Positions 60,201 through 63,667 of a DNA stretch of 64,000 nt are shown here, in pieces. Below the pieces are notes generated by a model. That model was not told the DNA's origin, did no database searches, and saw nothing but the letters and a program-made list of their open reading frames with translations. The translations under genes and the position numbers were made by a program. The number at the start of each line of letters is the position of its first letter. Position 1 is the first letter of the stretch. The DNA lies in the NCBI GenBank assembly GCA_024516035.1, contig CM044956.1:7231567-7295566 (forward strand). The letters run 5' to 3'. The stretch is from Bactericera cockerelli. Taxonomy: Eukaryota; Arthropoda; Insecta; Hemiptera; Triozidae.

Positions 60201-62321
60201 GGAGCACCGCCTTCACCTTCGCGTCTGAGAATACAGTTATTAAATATTGTTAATTTGGGTCTAATCGCTTTCAACTAGATGGTCATACTATTCATGATAA
60301 TAGAGTCATACTATTCATCATCATAGAATTTGATAGGAATTTTAAAATTCCTATCAAATTTTAAGACATATTTTTAAAATTGTCAGTTTTAAGTGCATAA
60401 TTTCAACAAACTACACATACACCATACACTAAACACTGGACATGGAAGGAGCCCAGAACAATGGTTCTGGGCGTCCAAAGGGTTCACCCATATCAATCCT
60501 TCCACCACCATGACATTACACATGGACTCGGAAAGTAATCATAGAGTGGCGTCATCGGGAACGATGGTAGCCGGACAGTGGAGTAATGACTCAGCACTTC
60601 TACCACTGTCTATACAAGGAGGCTAATAATTGACAAGGGCCCCCAGAACCAAGCCAATGCTGGTCTACTCCCTGTTTATAGTCCCCCAGCCAGACTGCTG
60701 GTCTACTCCCTGTTTATAGTCTCTCAGCCAGGGTTTAATAGTACTAATAATACTATTACGGGGGTTTAATAATAATAATAACACTGTTTAGTGGAATGTA
60801 ACCACCAGGCAAGGTTAATGATCAAAGCATTTTCTACCACCTAACTAACCATCAGAGCCTTATTATTATGTGGTCATATACTCAAATTAATGAGGAAAAA
60901 TTCATGCATTGAGTGGGATCCGAACCAACGGATCCCTACGCTACCTGGATTACCAGACTAGCGTCTCAATCACTTGACTACCGATGCACCAAGAATAATA
61001 ATAAAAAAAAAATATCATATTTGTGTTAATCACTTTCGTGATATCACAACTACTCAAACTCGCTTTACTAAATCTACGCTGAAACCGGGACTTGAACCAC
61101 CGACCTCCAGGTTACAAGTCCGCTGCTTTATCAATCAAGCCACTAAGGTTGGTATAACTAGGTACTTATAATATGAAGTACAGGTATGATTTTTCATTAT
61201 TTATTATTATTATTTTAATGTTAGTATTAGATTAGTGATTTAATATTACCTAGCTCGGCTCTCTCATTGGTGAACACGGCTGCGGACTCCTTCTGCTTGA
61301 GGCATGGCCGAGCAATCACCACCAGGGAAGGGTAGGTCTTGCCCGCCAGCTTGTTGAAAGCCACCTCCTTTGAATCCGGCGTACTTCCGCCGTCTGGAAA
61401 ACAGATGAAAAAAATTATAGGTAAAATTTAAAGATATTTTTTTTTTTTTTTGATTTGATGCTACTATGTACCTACAGTGGATTTTTACTATCTGATCTGG
61501 TTGCAGGGTTTTCAGTGAAACCCTAACAAAGGGTTGGGTGGAAGAGATTGCCATAGGCCAAAACCCCGCCCTTTAGTTAGGACATGTGGGTATATTTTGT
61601 TTTTTTTTTTTTTTTCTTGTATTATTAATATTGTCAATTTTTACTTTTATTTGTCTGTTTATATGTTCTACTAATAAAGAGTTTCTTCTAAATAAATAAA
61701 TAGGTAAAATTTAAAGATATTTTTTTTTTGATTTGATGCTACAGTGGATTTTTATTATCTGATCTGGTTGCAGGGTTTTCAGTGAAACCCCAACAATTAA
61801 CACTGCGACTTAATTAGATCTATTATGACCTCAGTCGATTGGTATTGGTATAAGCAGGTCTGTCGGCTACGAAAACTCTTTGTTACTGCGATCTTAATAA
61901 ATCTTTTGTGTCAGCATATAGTGCATACATATGTATGATCGTTATTTTTTAATTTGGGTGGAAGAGCTCACTTTACTGAGAATCGTGTCATGTTAAAAGG
62001 AAGCCCTGAAAAATAATAAACTTATTATGATTATTATTTGCTAGCTCACACCGGTGTTTTGATGCAAATTTTCTTGAATTCAACTTGTTTGACATCTATA
62101 ATTGTTATGAATACATAATTGCAAATTTTCTTCCTTCTTAAAAATAATAATTTTTATTATGTATTAAATAAAATAGAAAAAAAAAAGAAGATGCAGATTC
62201 TCAGTACCTGTGGACTTGCTCACTTTGCTGAACAGACCGCCAATACTGGTGGACTCTTGCGGCTTGATGGCGCTCAGGGTTTTGATTTTGTAGCTTCCCG
62301 CCACGGGCTGAGGCGTTGTGG
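26381..62321 (-). CDS. Gene D: ISXO2-like domain fused to POGZ-type zinc fingers (22 exons, N-terminus not in view)
   Basis: Twenty-two exons give over 1,400 codons. From the first visible residue: Gly/Ser-Lys segment (exon 1), then exons 2-7 reading like an ISXO2/IS1595-type transposase (CSAH...WISECCPHKFVS, SIFEGAPH, LIGGPGKKVEV, CTDFTVDK, NNKNIMEYL, FLDELVWRERFG). Exon 9 has a basic AT-hook-like KRGRKRALDRSP. Exons 10-15 hold C2H2-type fingers whose order and linkers resemble the POGZ/ZNF280 block (CPLCLK, HLQRHQKRTARKC, CxxC-x14-CxxC then YTTCC). Exons 16-22 are an acidic, Ala/Glu/Ser-rich tail ending GDNMLVE. Catalytic residues of the transposase look lost, so the domain is probably structural or DNA-binding. 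A chromatin role is inferred from POGZ. One junction (exon 7 to 8) is out of phase. An unrelated alternative for the fingers is a ZNF592/687-type protein. Confidence 0.75.
26730..26925 (-). repeat. SINE family A in intron 21 of gene D
   Basis: cggccttatttatactgcct-type tail, gggtttcgaacccgcgacct B box and gagctaccgggacag head. The same SINE occupies the same place in the inverted copy (63133-63335), so it inserted before the duplication. Confidence 0.75.
27054..27137 (-). CDS. Gene D exon 21
   Basis: 84 nt; acceptor tctgtccccc-ag, donor gtaagctt. Reads ILDRQMESSRGAATAENMDT then ASPQAEER. Phase 0 at both ends. Confidence 0.8.
27255..27315 (-). repeat. SINE family E, head fragment
   Basis: cgggggttcgaaccctggat (B box) and cgcatggcaagcgagtat (anticodon-stem region), matching the head at 40551 in reverse. 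Confidence 0.5.
27485..27675 (-). repeat. LINE 3' tail
   Basis: ggtatgctttattaggtaag, a long A-rich run, then cctacctaaagggcggggtt and cttccacccaaccc. Confidence 0.55.
27755..28075 (+). repeat. Two overlapping SINE family C copies
   Basis: cactggtggtcaagtggtta, gctagtctggtaatccaggt, ggttcgaatcccacccagtg and the tail ctctgagggttaggtggtag occur twice in succession; the second begins inside the tail of the first. Confidence 0.65.
28358..28500 (+). repeat. SINE family B
   Basis: cagtagcttgatcgataagg, gacttgtaacctggaggtcg, ggttcaagtcccgg and the tail gtgattaacacaaatatga. Confidence 0.75.
28556..28698 (-). CDS. Gene D exon 20
   Basis: 143 nt; acceptor tcctcttgacag, donor gtgagtac. Reads GGSKVGVASLEAPPPEDDDA then a Gln/Leu helix KQDMAALQQDLAALSG. 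Its acceptor lies in a short 41-bp triplication. Confidence 0.8.
28690..28800 (-). repeat. 41-bp triplication carrying the acceptor of gene D exon 20
   Basis: Three copies of acctgtcaagaggaacatgt, then aataataaagttacta(cc). In each, cttgacag plus GTgg restores an acceptor-like end. Confidence 0.75.
28815..29215 (+). pseudogene. LINE ORF2 C-terminal remnant, partly duplicated
   Basis: The frame at 28830 reads KKPRGRPRHRYKDTLKLDRE, then ERDRKYNNRLWWRGFI. This is the RPRxRW-x-D...ARDRxxWR pattern of the last segment of RTE/jockey-type reverse transcriptases. A second diverged copy of its 3' part (gagagggtttactctagaag) follows at 29057. Confidence 0.6.
29325..29415 (-). repeat. SINE family A, tail fragment
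   Basis: cgccttatttatactgcccg, ccagcagtaagcccaagaca and tattattatgtggtaaaaat without the tRNA-like head. Confidence 0.55.
29581..30360 (-). CDS. Gene D exon 19, acidic repeat exon
   Basis: 780 nt, the longest exon; acceptor gattgcag, donor gtgagtga. Encodes an Asp/Glu/Ala/Asn-rich segment with imperfect tandem GSNIGDGSNIGE units (about eight) followed by EELSN-GE units. Both end phases fit the neighbours (Gly codons split at each side). The opposite-strand open frame is a shadow. Confidence 0.8.
30396..30545 (+). repeat. SINE family B
   Basis: gacctcagtagtttgatcga, gacttgtaacctggaggtcg, gtgattaacacaaatatggt. Confidence 0.75.
30880..30950 (-). repeat. Body fragment of the 5S-like SINE family
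   Basis: gggttttaccctccattctc and agctacccacattaacctca are the inverse of the body phrases at 11770 and 47885. Confidence 0.4.
31205..31340 (-). repeat. SINE family C
   Basis: actctttagtgaaaggtaac, gctcaaagcattttctacca, cctaaccctcagagtcttat, gaggaaaaattcatac. The head is interrupted by the next SINE and resumes near 31556 (accaggggatccctacgc). Confidence 0.6.
31368..31552 (-). repeat. SINE family A inserted in SINE family C
   Basis: cgccttatttatactgcccg tail, gggtttcgaacccgcaacct B box and ccactgagctaccggaac head. Family C sequence lies on both sides, so A is younger here. Confidence 0.65.
31855..32178 (-). CDS. Gene D exon 18
   Basis: 324 nt; acceptor tcctttcag, donor gtgagtgt. Ala/Glu/Asp-rich with heptad-like repeats (SVESVQADVQADVEAELEAR, VKADVEARVEAE), likely a charged helix. 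Phases fit. Confidence 0.8.
32521..32658 (-). CDS. Gene D exon 17
   Basis: 138 nt; acceptor tcttttccag, donor gttata (weak after GAAG). Reads NLQTTAEDLERDNENGAKTI to EPLAEG. Phase 1 both ends. Confidence 0.7.
32692..32960 (+). repeat. SINE family E
   Basis: Head gattggctcagtggtaagat with B box gttcgaaccccag; body cacgaaataaaaaaggctga end, gacaccta-like middle gcctataatttcgtgttgag and gaggcatgctacgggatgac. Confidence 0.7.
33368..33529 (-). CDS. Gene D exon 16
   Basis: 162 nt; acceptor ttattttag, donor gtgaggtc. Reads SSILNNLGLIRKDDKAEEGR then acidic DEEELDTPPGDVTLEEDAL. Phase 1 both ends. Confidence 0.8.
34045..35165 (-). repeat. 26-bp minisatellite of the splice donor of gene D exon 15
   Basis: About 40 copies of gactcacctgtaggtttgac plus aacaac (plus strand). 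On the minus strand each unit is GTTGTTGTCAAACCTACAG followed by gtgagtc: the last 19 bases of exon 15 and its donor. One internal copy at 34165-34200 carries 15 more bases of exon (gcgggcagcgtctgc). The period is not a multiple of three; reading through reaches a stop in the third unit. Confidence 0.9.
35141..35227 (-). CDS. Gene D exon 15
   Basis: 87 nt; acceptor ttatgtctccag, first donor gtgagtcg. Reads RHTALCKKISVYPTQESADA then ARVVVKPT. RH and C complete the C-x2-C...H finger begun in exon 14. Its last 19 bases are the start of the 26-bp array. Confidence 0.8.
35335..35575 (-). repeat. SINE family C
   Basis: ggtaaccaccatgcgaggtt, ctaaccctcagagtcttatt, gggtgggattcgaaccaacg and ccagactagcgcgttaacca. 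Full length, minus strand. Confidence 0.7.
35740..35825 (-). repeat. tRNA-like head, separate SINE family
   Basis: ccggggatcgaactcgagat (B box inverse) and cgtcacgccacgaatcc. One copy only; function as a tRNA is unlikely because the stems do not close well. Confidence 0.35.
35884..36120 (-). CDS. Gene D exon 14, POGZ-type finger
   Basis: 237 nt to the nearest acceptor (ttatgtccccag); donor gtgagtca. Reads ELPCHECEVPLGVEDHMPGV, FTCTSCPYTTCCVNAMTEHA, then MYCVCGFNSHSGNKL. The CxxC-x16-CxxC plus YTTCC-x-AMTEH pattern is close to the POGZ module. Acceptors repeat upstream every 108 bp, so the exon could also be longer. Confidence 0.8.
36026..37398 (-). repeat. 108-bp array of exon 14 start plus its acceptor, open in frame
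   Basis: About 12 units. Each has the first ~80 bases of exon 14 and ~28 bases of intron ending ttatgtccccag. Because 108 is 36 codons, the frame stays open across the array: the minus frame from 37344 to 36304 runs 346 codons as repeats of ELPCHECEVPLGVEDHMPGV, FTCTSCPDLYHYLMSP. Every unit keeps both CxxC pairs (some have CHEG instead of CHEC). Two longer units include the PYTTCC segment. Confidence 0.85.
37728..37998 (-). CDS. Gene D exon 13, zinc finger
   Basis: 271 nt; acceptor ccaccctcacag, donor gtgagttc. Reads RHQKRTARKCPRCVLTFPNK, MLIREHQLRDHASYRG, then a linker with TIGVPRLKMSLVSTTYKLVR. C-x2-C...H-x4-H finger followed by an extension similar to the PKQLEGL/KVTI region of POGZ. GC-rich third positions. 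Confidence 0.85.
38025..38205 (-). repeat. LINE 3' tail inserted between exon 13 and its array
   Basis: Runs from agctttattaggtagaacaa through A-rich DNA to taaagggcggggttattgcc and cttccaccca. Confidence 0.55.
38235..39175 (-). repeat. 47-bp minisatellite carrying the acceptor of gene D exon 13
   Basis: About 20 copies of gatgccgctgtgagggtggg, aggatgataatatggattag, aacttct. The inverse of gatgccgctgtgagggtgg is the exon 13 acceptor (ccaccctcacag plus CGGCATC). Some copies have C-to-A (gatgccact). A second-order unit with gactacttaagctatgttca recurs four times. A LINE tail separates the array from the true exon. Confidence 0.85.
39227..39295 (-). CDS. Gene D exon 12
   Basis: 69 nt; acceptor tttcatccag, donor gtgagtgg. 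Reads VVVIGTQGDAVEKNISFFLV, HLQ. It supplies the F-x2-HLQ-RH half of the finger begun by CPLCLK in exon 11. Phase 0 both ends. Confidence 0.8.
39862..40095 (+). repeat. SINE family A, full length
   Basis: gtcgcagtagctcagtggta, gcgagttcgaaacccagccg, gtctacgccggcagtataaa-type tail ending aataaagta. tRNA-derived head. Confidence 0.7.
40551..40835 (+). repeat. SINE family E, full length
   Basis: The head gcccgattagctcagtggtt, aagcactcgcttgccatgcg, ccgagttcgatctcccg has a tRNA-Gly(GCC)-like anticodon region, but the acceptor stem does not close. Body: gtgttgacccagcacctaaa and gcctgctacgg-type end tacgaaataaaaaaggctg. Confidence 0.65.
40992..41216 (-). CDS. Gene D exon 11, two zinc fingers
   Basis: 225 nt; acceptor cctgg-ag, donor gtagtgtt. 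Reads VHVKKYTRTKCLICEERCRE, KQTLVKHMERSHHE, LPYSCDYCSFRSSEHGRVVD and CPLCLK. Canonical C-x2-C-x12-H-x4-H fingers. GC-rich exon in AT-rich surroundings. Confidence 0.85.
41635..42065 (-). repeat. Repeat family G with 38-bp tandem array at its end
   Basis: Eight copies of agtctggctgggggactata, aacagggagtagaccagc, then the family body cattggcttggttctgaggg, aggagtcattcctccactg. The single-copy members at 21880 and 60540 end in one to two of these units. Confidence 0.75.
42060..42235 (+). repeat. SINE family D tail
   Basis: gtcgtgaggaaaaatgagta, gcgaccagtggcggaattat and cgcaacccactaaaattg, without head. Confidence 0.5.
42300..42386 (-). repeat. SINE family B head
   Basis: gggacttgaaccaccgacct, aggttacaagtccgccgcat, caatcaaactactgaggtcg. 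Confidence 0.6.
42706..42850 (+). repeat. SINE family A, diverged
   Basis: ccaggagctcatttgtcaag, cgcgggttcgaaacacagcc, followed by a short inverted duplicate tgacaagtcattttccggct. Confidence 0.5.
42905..43070 (-). repeat. Tandem copies of the donor of gene D exon 10
   Basis: Four copies of ctacttacctcatccacatg with spacer gttattaaggactatacta or a shorter form. The inverse is CATGTGGATGAG plus gtaagtag, the end of exon 10 and its donor. Confidence 0.7.
43273..43443 (-). CDS. Gene D exon 10, two zinc-finger parts
   Basis: 171 nt; acceptor ctgtccccag, donor gtaagtag. Reads CPTCSQIFSNNISLLSHLSL, HSVMPSSCD, then CRYCLGHFSSPTALSNHVDE, whose last His comes from exon 11. Phase 0 both ends. Its acceptor and donor are both duplicated in tandem nearby. 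Confidence 0.85.
43455..43610 (-). repeat. LINE-tail-like repeat (ggggcgagg variant)
   Basis: ttattattattatttaactc, atacattcaacaaaatagga, gtgaaccaaggggcgaggtt; same as 200-345. It lies between exon 10 and its 102-bp array. Confidence 0.5.
43725..44395 (-). repeat. 102-bp array of exon 10 start plus its acceptor, open in frame
   Basis: Seven copies. The inverse of each contains ctgggtacagag-complement acceptor, TGTCCTACCTGCTCTCAGAT, CTTCAGCAACAGCATC and ~50 bases of intron. In one frame the copies would encode CPTCSQIFSNSIS, the first half of the finger. In another, the whole array is open as 34-residue repeats (DLQQQHLPPLSTMFSIYKLS). The latter is probably a by-product of the 102-bp period. 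Confidence 0.8.
44630..44800 (+). repeat. LINE 3' tail
   Basis: aaagggttgggtggaagagg, caataaccccgccctttagt, taggacatatgtatatattt and terminal aataaagcgtttc. Confidence 0.55.
44820..45385. repeat. 60-bp direct repeat pair
   Basis: gtgtccgcgtactaagacca, ccatagtggttagtgattag, agttccacccgaaa occurs at 44828-44881 and 45332-45385. The spacer holds poly(T) and a family B SINE. Confidence 0.6.
45158..45306 (-). repeat. SINE family B
   Basis: atcatatttgtgttaatcat, gggacttgaaccaccacgac, cttatcgatcaagctactga. Confidence 0.7.
45499..46859 (+). mobile_element. DNA transposon with 31-bp inverted ends
   Basis: Ends TCGCCGCTG plus CAAACACAAACTGTCGTATC and TG; the right end is the inverse with two to three changes. 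Flanked by ATA on both sides. Subterminal copies of acgaactgtcgta and its inverse lie at 45590, 45682, 45705, 46724 and 46829, as expected for transposase binding sites. Encodes only the C-terminal part of a transposase-like protein, so it is a deletion derivative. Confidence 0.75.
45850..46393 (+). pseudogene. Transposase-like protein, C-terminal fragment
   Basis: Two blocks. About 45850-45966 reads ITLKFFEPNHGQNEGDSVHS, then AIGQAITRAGDLFVSSQ and a stop. After the break, 45977-46393 reads on as ETKDFLDFKGVAKELKLLEV, SWPNMVQWQFKKDD, and ends PVIRGAEFVNYYKSLLH. The GHxQNExDSVHS-type motif and the terminal K-x-DL-x-LC...Y-x-YKSL pattern match a transposase family common as unnamed proteins in arthropods (recalled, not searched). 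The N-terminal catalytic part is missing. Confidence 0.55.
46874..47170 (+). repeat. SINE family D with 13-bp target duplication
   Basis: tatatgtcctaac occurs directly before (46861-46873) and after (47171-47183). Head agtagtcaccgtggcagagt, B box gggttcgattccc, tail rich in attatta. Confidence 0.8.
47290..47496 (-). CDS. Gene D exon 9, basic AT-hook-like exon
   Basis: 207 nt; acceptor tcaaatccag, donor gtgagtat. Reads EPEPPPAAPVVVEEKRGRKR, ALDRSPLRPSKK, then TSLEAFYYGTLPG. KRGRKR resembles an AT-hook or a nuclear localisation signal. GC-rich. Phase 0 both ends. Confidence 0.8.
47866..48105 (+). repeat. Body of the 5S-like SINE family
   Basis: ctacccaggctgggtgaggt, caatgtgggtagctggtacg, attcccagcgaatggagggt, then caaaccaacc and aagaagaagaaaa tail. 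No 5S head. Confidence 0.5.
48441..48608 (-). CDS. Gene D exon 8
   Basis: 168 nt; acceptor gtgtttccag, donor gtaatgaa. Reads EAHPILNPLQKFGDLRKSTP, then SSEVKTIQLDSALAAASESE. Only this frame is open. It needs phase 0 on entry, but exon 7 leaves one base, so a microexon or one-base error is likely upstream. Confidence 0.65.
48743..48892 (+). repeat. SINE family B
   Basis: ccgacctcagtagcttgatc, gacttgtaacctggaggtcg, gtgattaacacaaatatgat. Confidence 0.75.
49273..49414 (-). CDS. Gene D exon 7, end of the ISXO2-like domain
   Basis: 142 nt; acceptor gtgttttcag, donor gtatatac. Reads NTLSLLSRHIIQQFLDELVW, RERFGPTPARAFES. The FLxELxWRxRFG segment matches the last conserved block of ISXO2-type transposases as I recall it. 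Confidence 0.75.
50165..50225 (-). repeat. tRNA-like head, SINE family H
   Basis: gtaggtttcgaaccacagac and gcgctaacccatcgcac. Copies recur in front of each duplicated exon-6 end downstream (50580, 50790, 51000, 51280, 51455, 51775). Confidence 0.55.
50291..50419. mobile_element. PIF/Harbinger-like MITE, 129 bp
   Basis: Same 17-bp ends (GGGCGGAATTAATAGAC) and length as 6488-6616, opposite internal orientation, flanked by TTA at 50288-50290 and 50420-50422. Confidence 0.85.
51820..52050 (-). CDS. Gene D exon 6, core of the ISXO2-like domain
   Basis: 231 nt; acceptor cctctcag, donor gtgagttg. Reads ESERNQKKRFAKIMEPLREW, VCTDFTVDKSAFLSLGFKNV, NNKNIMEYLRRVVPRMFQ. CTDFTVDK corresponds to the SDxWxxY block and MNNKNIMEYL to the HTNxIE block of the family. 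Phase 0 both ends. Confidence 0.8.
52255..52505 (-). repeat. Two SINE family B copies in tandem
   Basis: cctccaaattacaagtccac with catcaagcaactgaggtcgg at 52290-52340, and acctccagattacaagtccg with cgatgaagctactgaggtcg at 52450-52505. Confidence 0.65.
52507..52765 (+). repeat. SINE family D
   Basis: agtcacttggcctagcggta, ccggtttcgaatcccggcga, ctttggatgtcgggctagtt and ttgtgacataataacacaaa. Confidence 0.7.
52872..52997 (-). CDS. Gene D exon 5, first catalytic block of the ISXO2-like domain
   Basis: 126 nt; acceptor ctattctcag, donor gtgagtat. Reads VGVISLGTTNVDGNLRQVKV, then LGVLETDTNKIRLRAIEPLP. Following VE of exon 4 it sits where family members have VEIDESKFGKRK; the Asp is replaced (VEVGVISLGT). 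Phase 0 both ends. Confidence 0.8.
52985..53090 (-). repeat. Duplication of the acceptor of gene D exon 5
   Basis: aagttcccgtccacattggt and gcccacctgagaatagaatg repeat the first ~45 bases of the exon plus acceptor at 53035-53085, with two changes. Confidence 0.75.
53655..53765 (+). repeat. 31-bp triplication
   Basis: caaataccaccgtgaagatt, gaagaccaagga three times. Intronic. Confidence 0.7.
53930..54480 (+). other. Possible LTR-like promoter region
   Basis: gctggtataaaaaggggcgc is a good TATA box in otherwise AT-rich intron, followed by GC-rich DNA. No LTR pair or gag/pol was found, so this may be a solo LTR remnant or chance. Confidence 0.2.
55190..57115. repeat. Intronic satellite, about 85-bp unit
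   Basis: More than 20 copies of aattttccaaagtgtcaaaa-type phrase: taaatcaaaatttccaaagt, gtcaaaattgtgaagtacca, tggaaattccagaagctcaa, aatttgatgtcccaaaatta. Variants drop the middle or end, giving higher-order pattern. It lies in intron 4 of gene D, not at a splice site. Confidence 0.85.
57625..57762 (-). repeat. SINE family F
   Basis: ggaaccgctttcgcattact, tccatgccattccggaaacg, cgggattcgtacccgcaacc. A second copy lies at 58900-59065. Confidence 0.65.
57765..58195 (-). repeat. LINE 3' tail with internal insertion
   Basis: gtatgctttattaggtaaga and the A-rich run to 57895, then about 225 bp of other sequence (tacagggtgatcacaaagtc ... ccaccctgta, probably a TA-flanked MITE), then cctacctaaagggcggggtt. 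Confidence 0.55.
57900..58120. mobile_element. Possible TA-flanked MITE inside the LINE tail
   Basis: Left end tacagggtgatcacaaagtc and right end gtgtccaccctgtata are partly inverted (acagggtg / caccctgt), with TA at both sides. Confidence 0.5.
58225..58515 (-). repeat. Tandem copies of the 3' end of gene D exon 4 with its donor
   Basis: Three copies before the true exon: actcacctccaccttcttgc, ccctatcagctcatgcttct, catgcaccgcccccgtgcac at 58230, 58303 and (shorter) 58373. Each keeps the gtgagt donor in inverse. Confidence 0.8.
58503..58724 (-). CDS. Gene D exon 4, SIFEGAPH exon
   Basis: 222 nt; acceptor ctccccacag, donor gtgagtcg. Reads VFYNSIFEGAPHTPSVLVKL, MYHWACQTSIGNVTSWVKID, then ELIGGPGKKVE. 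SIFEG, the YxW helix and GGPGKxVE match the helix-turn-helix and pre-catalytic part of ISXO2-type proteins. Phase 0 both ends. Confidence 0.85.
58710..58875 (-). repeat. Duplication of the acceptor of gene D exon 4
   Basis: gagttgtagaacacctgtgg followed by gagttagaaattacaataat and acagttcaaacc occurs at 58711 and again at 58809. Confidence 0.75.
58900..59065 (-). repeat. SINE family F
   Basis: ccggaaccgctttcgcatta, ggccgggattcgaacccgca, ctcttaaccactgaaccacg. tRNA-derived head. Confidence 0.65.
59535..59700 (-). repeat. LINE 3' tail
   Basis: tttatttacactttattaat, A-rich run, cctaactaaagggcggggtt. Confidence 0.55.
60004..60224 (-). CDS. Gene D exon 3, N-terminal ISXO2-like segment
   Basis: 221 nt; acceptor tattctcag, donor gtgagtac. 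Reads AKVKAVLLYSSSNLTEWLIQ, GLLRSEQTCSAHFTSDCSP, GGYVWISECCPHKFVSVS. The spaced Cys/His (CSAH...ECC) and YVWxSxC correspond to the zinc-ribbon-like N-terminal part of the family. Phase 1 in, 0 out. Confidence 0.8.
60540..60735 (+). repeat. Repeat family G
   Basis: agagtggcgtcatcgggaac, tgactcagcacttctaccac, ggaggctaataattgacaag, ctccctgtttatagtccccc. Confidence 0.7.
60780..60990 (-). repeat. SINE family C
   Basis: actgtttagtggaatgtaac, agcattttctaccacctaac, gatccgaaccaacggatccc, ccagactagcgtctcaatca. Confidence 0.7.
61013..61156 (-). repeat. SINE family B
   Basis: tcatatttgtgttaatcact, ccgggacttgaaccaccgac, aggttacaagtccgctgctt. Confidence 0.75.
61250..61393 (-). CDS. Gene D exon 2
   Basis: 144 nt; acceptor ctgttttccag, donor gtaatatt. 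Reads GGSTPDSKEVAFNKLAGKTY, PSLVVIARPCLKQKE. Phase 1 both ends. Confidence 0.8.
61525..61700 (+). repeat. LINE 3' tail
   Basis: aaagggttgggtggaagaga, aaccccgccctttagttagg, ctaataaagagtttcttcta. The flanking phrase gatttgatgctac...gatctggttgcagggttttc is present on both sides (61451 and 61731), so the target was duplicated over about 100 bp. Confidence 0.55.
62208..62321 (-). CDS. Gene D exon 1 of those visible (internal exon)
   Basis: 114 nt; acceptor acttcctcag, donor gtactgag. Reads TTPQPVAGSYKIKTLSAIKP, QESTSIGGLFSKVSKST. It begins mid-codon, so more 5' exons must exist beyond the gap or upstream. Confidence 0.75.
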
Positions 62322-62361
62322 CTGAGGAAGTAACAGTTTCAAAGGTAATTAAAAAAAAGTT

Positions 62362-62505
62362 ATAATATTTGTGTTAATCACTTTCGTGATATCACAACTA
62401 CTCAAACTCGCTTTACTAAATCTACGCTGAAACCGGGACTTGAACCACCGACCTCCGGGTTACAAGTCCGCCGCCTTTTCGATCAAGCTACTGAGGTCGG
62501 TTTCA
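62362..62505 (-). repeat. SINE family B next to the gap
   Basis: atatttgtgttaatcacttt, ccgggacttgaaccaccgac, cgatcaagctactgaggtcg. Sits 17 bases before the N run. Confidence 0.75.
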
Positions 62506-62521
62506 AAGTTGGTTAGTTATT

Positions 62522-62621
62522 NNNNNNNNNNNNNNNNNNNNNNNNNNNNNNNNNNNNNNNNNNNNNNNNNNNNNNNNNNNNNNNNNNNNNNNNNNNNNNN
62601 NNNNNNNNNNNNNNNNNNNNN
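62522..62621. other. Assembly gap, 100 N
   Basis: Exactly 100 unknown bases, the usual placeholder size. SINE sequence lies on both sides, so the join is between contigs ending in repeats and its true length and orientation are unknown. Confidence 0.95.
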
Positions 62622-63018
62622 AACATTTTCTACCACCTAACCCTCAGAGTCTTATTATTATGAAATTCTCATCTTAATAAAAAAAAAAATACAAAATTAC
62701 AAACAAGGTGTATCCATTTGCATAGTAAAAGTTATTAAATAATAATAATAATGTGTTTTATTGTACACTTCTTTTACATTACATAGTTACATATAAGATA
62801 TAGCACATAGGAAAAGAAATACGAAAGTGAAACTGTATGTCTTACACAGACTTGTCACACTAAGAGGCCCAGTATAGTATGGGTTTCTTGTTTTTGTGAC
62901 ATAAAACTTGATTAAGGGTGGTGCTAATGCCTACGATATTCTCTTCCAAATAACTGACTGAACAAAGTGAATGTCAGTCAGTCAGTTGATGAGCAATGAA
63001 ATTTTGTCTGTCCCCCAG

Positions 63019-63102
63019 ATCTTGGACCGTCAGATGGAGAGTAGCCGAGGTGTTGTGACGGCAGAGAACATGGACACTGCTTCTCCCCAGGCTGAGGAGA
63101 GG
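63019..63102 (+). CDS. Copy of gene D exon 21
   Basis: 84 nt with intact acceptor (tcccccag) and donor (gtaagctt). Reads ILDRQMESSRGVVTAENMDT, ASPQAEER. One residue change pair (AA to VV). Frame intact. Confidence 0.75.
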
Positions 63103-63132
63103 GTAAGCTTCTGCTACTACAGATTTCTGTCT

Positions 63133-63335
63133 GTCCCGGTAGCTCATTGGTAAAGGCGGCACTCTGTGAATCCAGAGATACCAGAGGTCGCGGGTTCGAA
63201 ACCCAGCCGGAACATGACAAGTTATCCTCCCATTTGTAATTTTTACCACATAATAGTATGCCTTGGGCTTACTGCTTGAATAATGGGACTTAATAGTCCT
63301 AATCGGGCAGTATAAATAAGGCCATATTATTATTA
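63133..63335 (+). repeat. SINE family A in the copied intron
   Basis: tcccggtagctcattggtaa, cgcgggttcgaaacccagcc, cgggcagtataaataaggcc. Ortholog-like partner of 26730-26925. Confidence 0.75.
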
Positions 63336-63550
63336 TTTTAAACCAGGTGGCTTGGTCAAACCTGGACGCAAGAGAACTCAACGGGGCAGATTTTTTTCTT
63401 TTATAAAGATGTTATTTTCTCTTATAGAGAAGTTAATTTGGCCTGGAAAATCTGGAAACTCTTCTCTTATAATAACACTCTTTAGTGGAAGGTAACCACC
63501 AGGCGAGGTTAATGAATCATTATTAATTTTGCGTCTCATCTTTGTTCCAG

Positions 63551-63667
63551 ATGGAATCCCAGGACGTTCCGGACAGTGGAATGGAGGTGGAAGACAATGG
63601 AGCAGCCGCCACACCTCCTACCACCATGGAGTGTGATAGTCCAGGGGATAACATACTAGTGGAGTGA
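63551..63667 (+). CDS. Copy of gene D exon 22 with stop
   Basis: Reads MESQDVPDSGMEVEDNGAAA and ends GDNILVE TGA. Intact; one visible change (M to I) near the end. The upstream exons of this copy are not in the window. Confidence 0.75.
   Translation: MESQDVPDSGMEVEDNGAAATPPTTMECDSPGDNILVE

Noticed and set aside
26381..62321. Naming gene D as MEP-1
   Set aside because: First impression from the finger-rich nuclear protein pattern; MEP-1 lacks an ISXO2-like domain as far as I know, and the finger linkers fit POGZ better.
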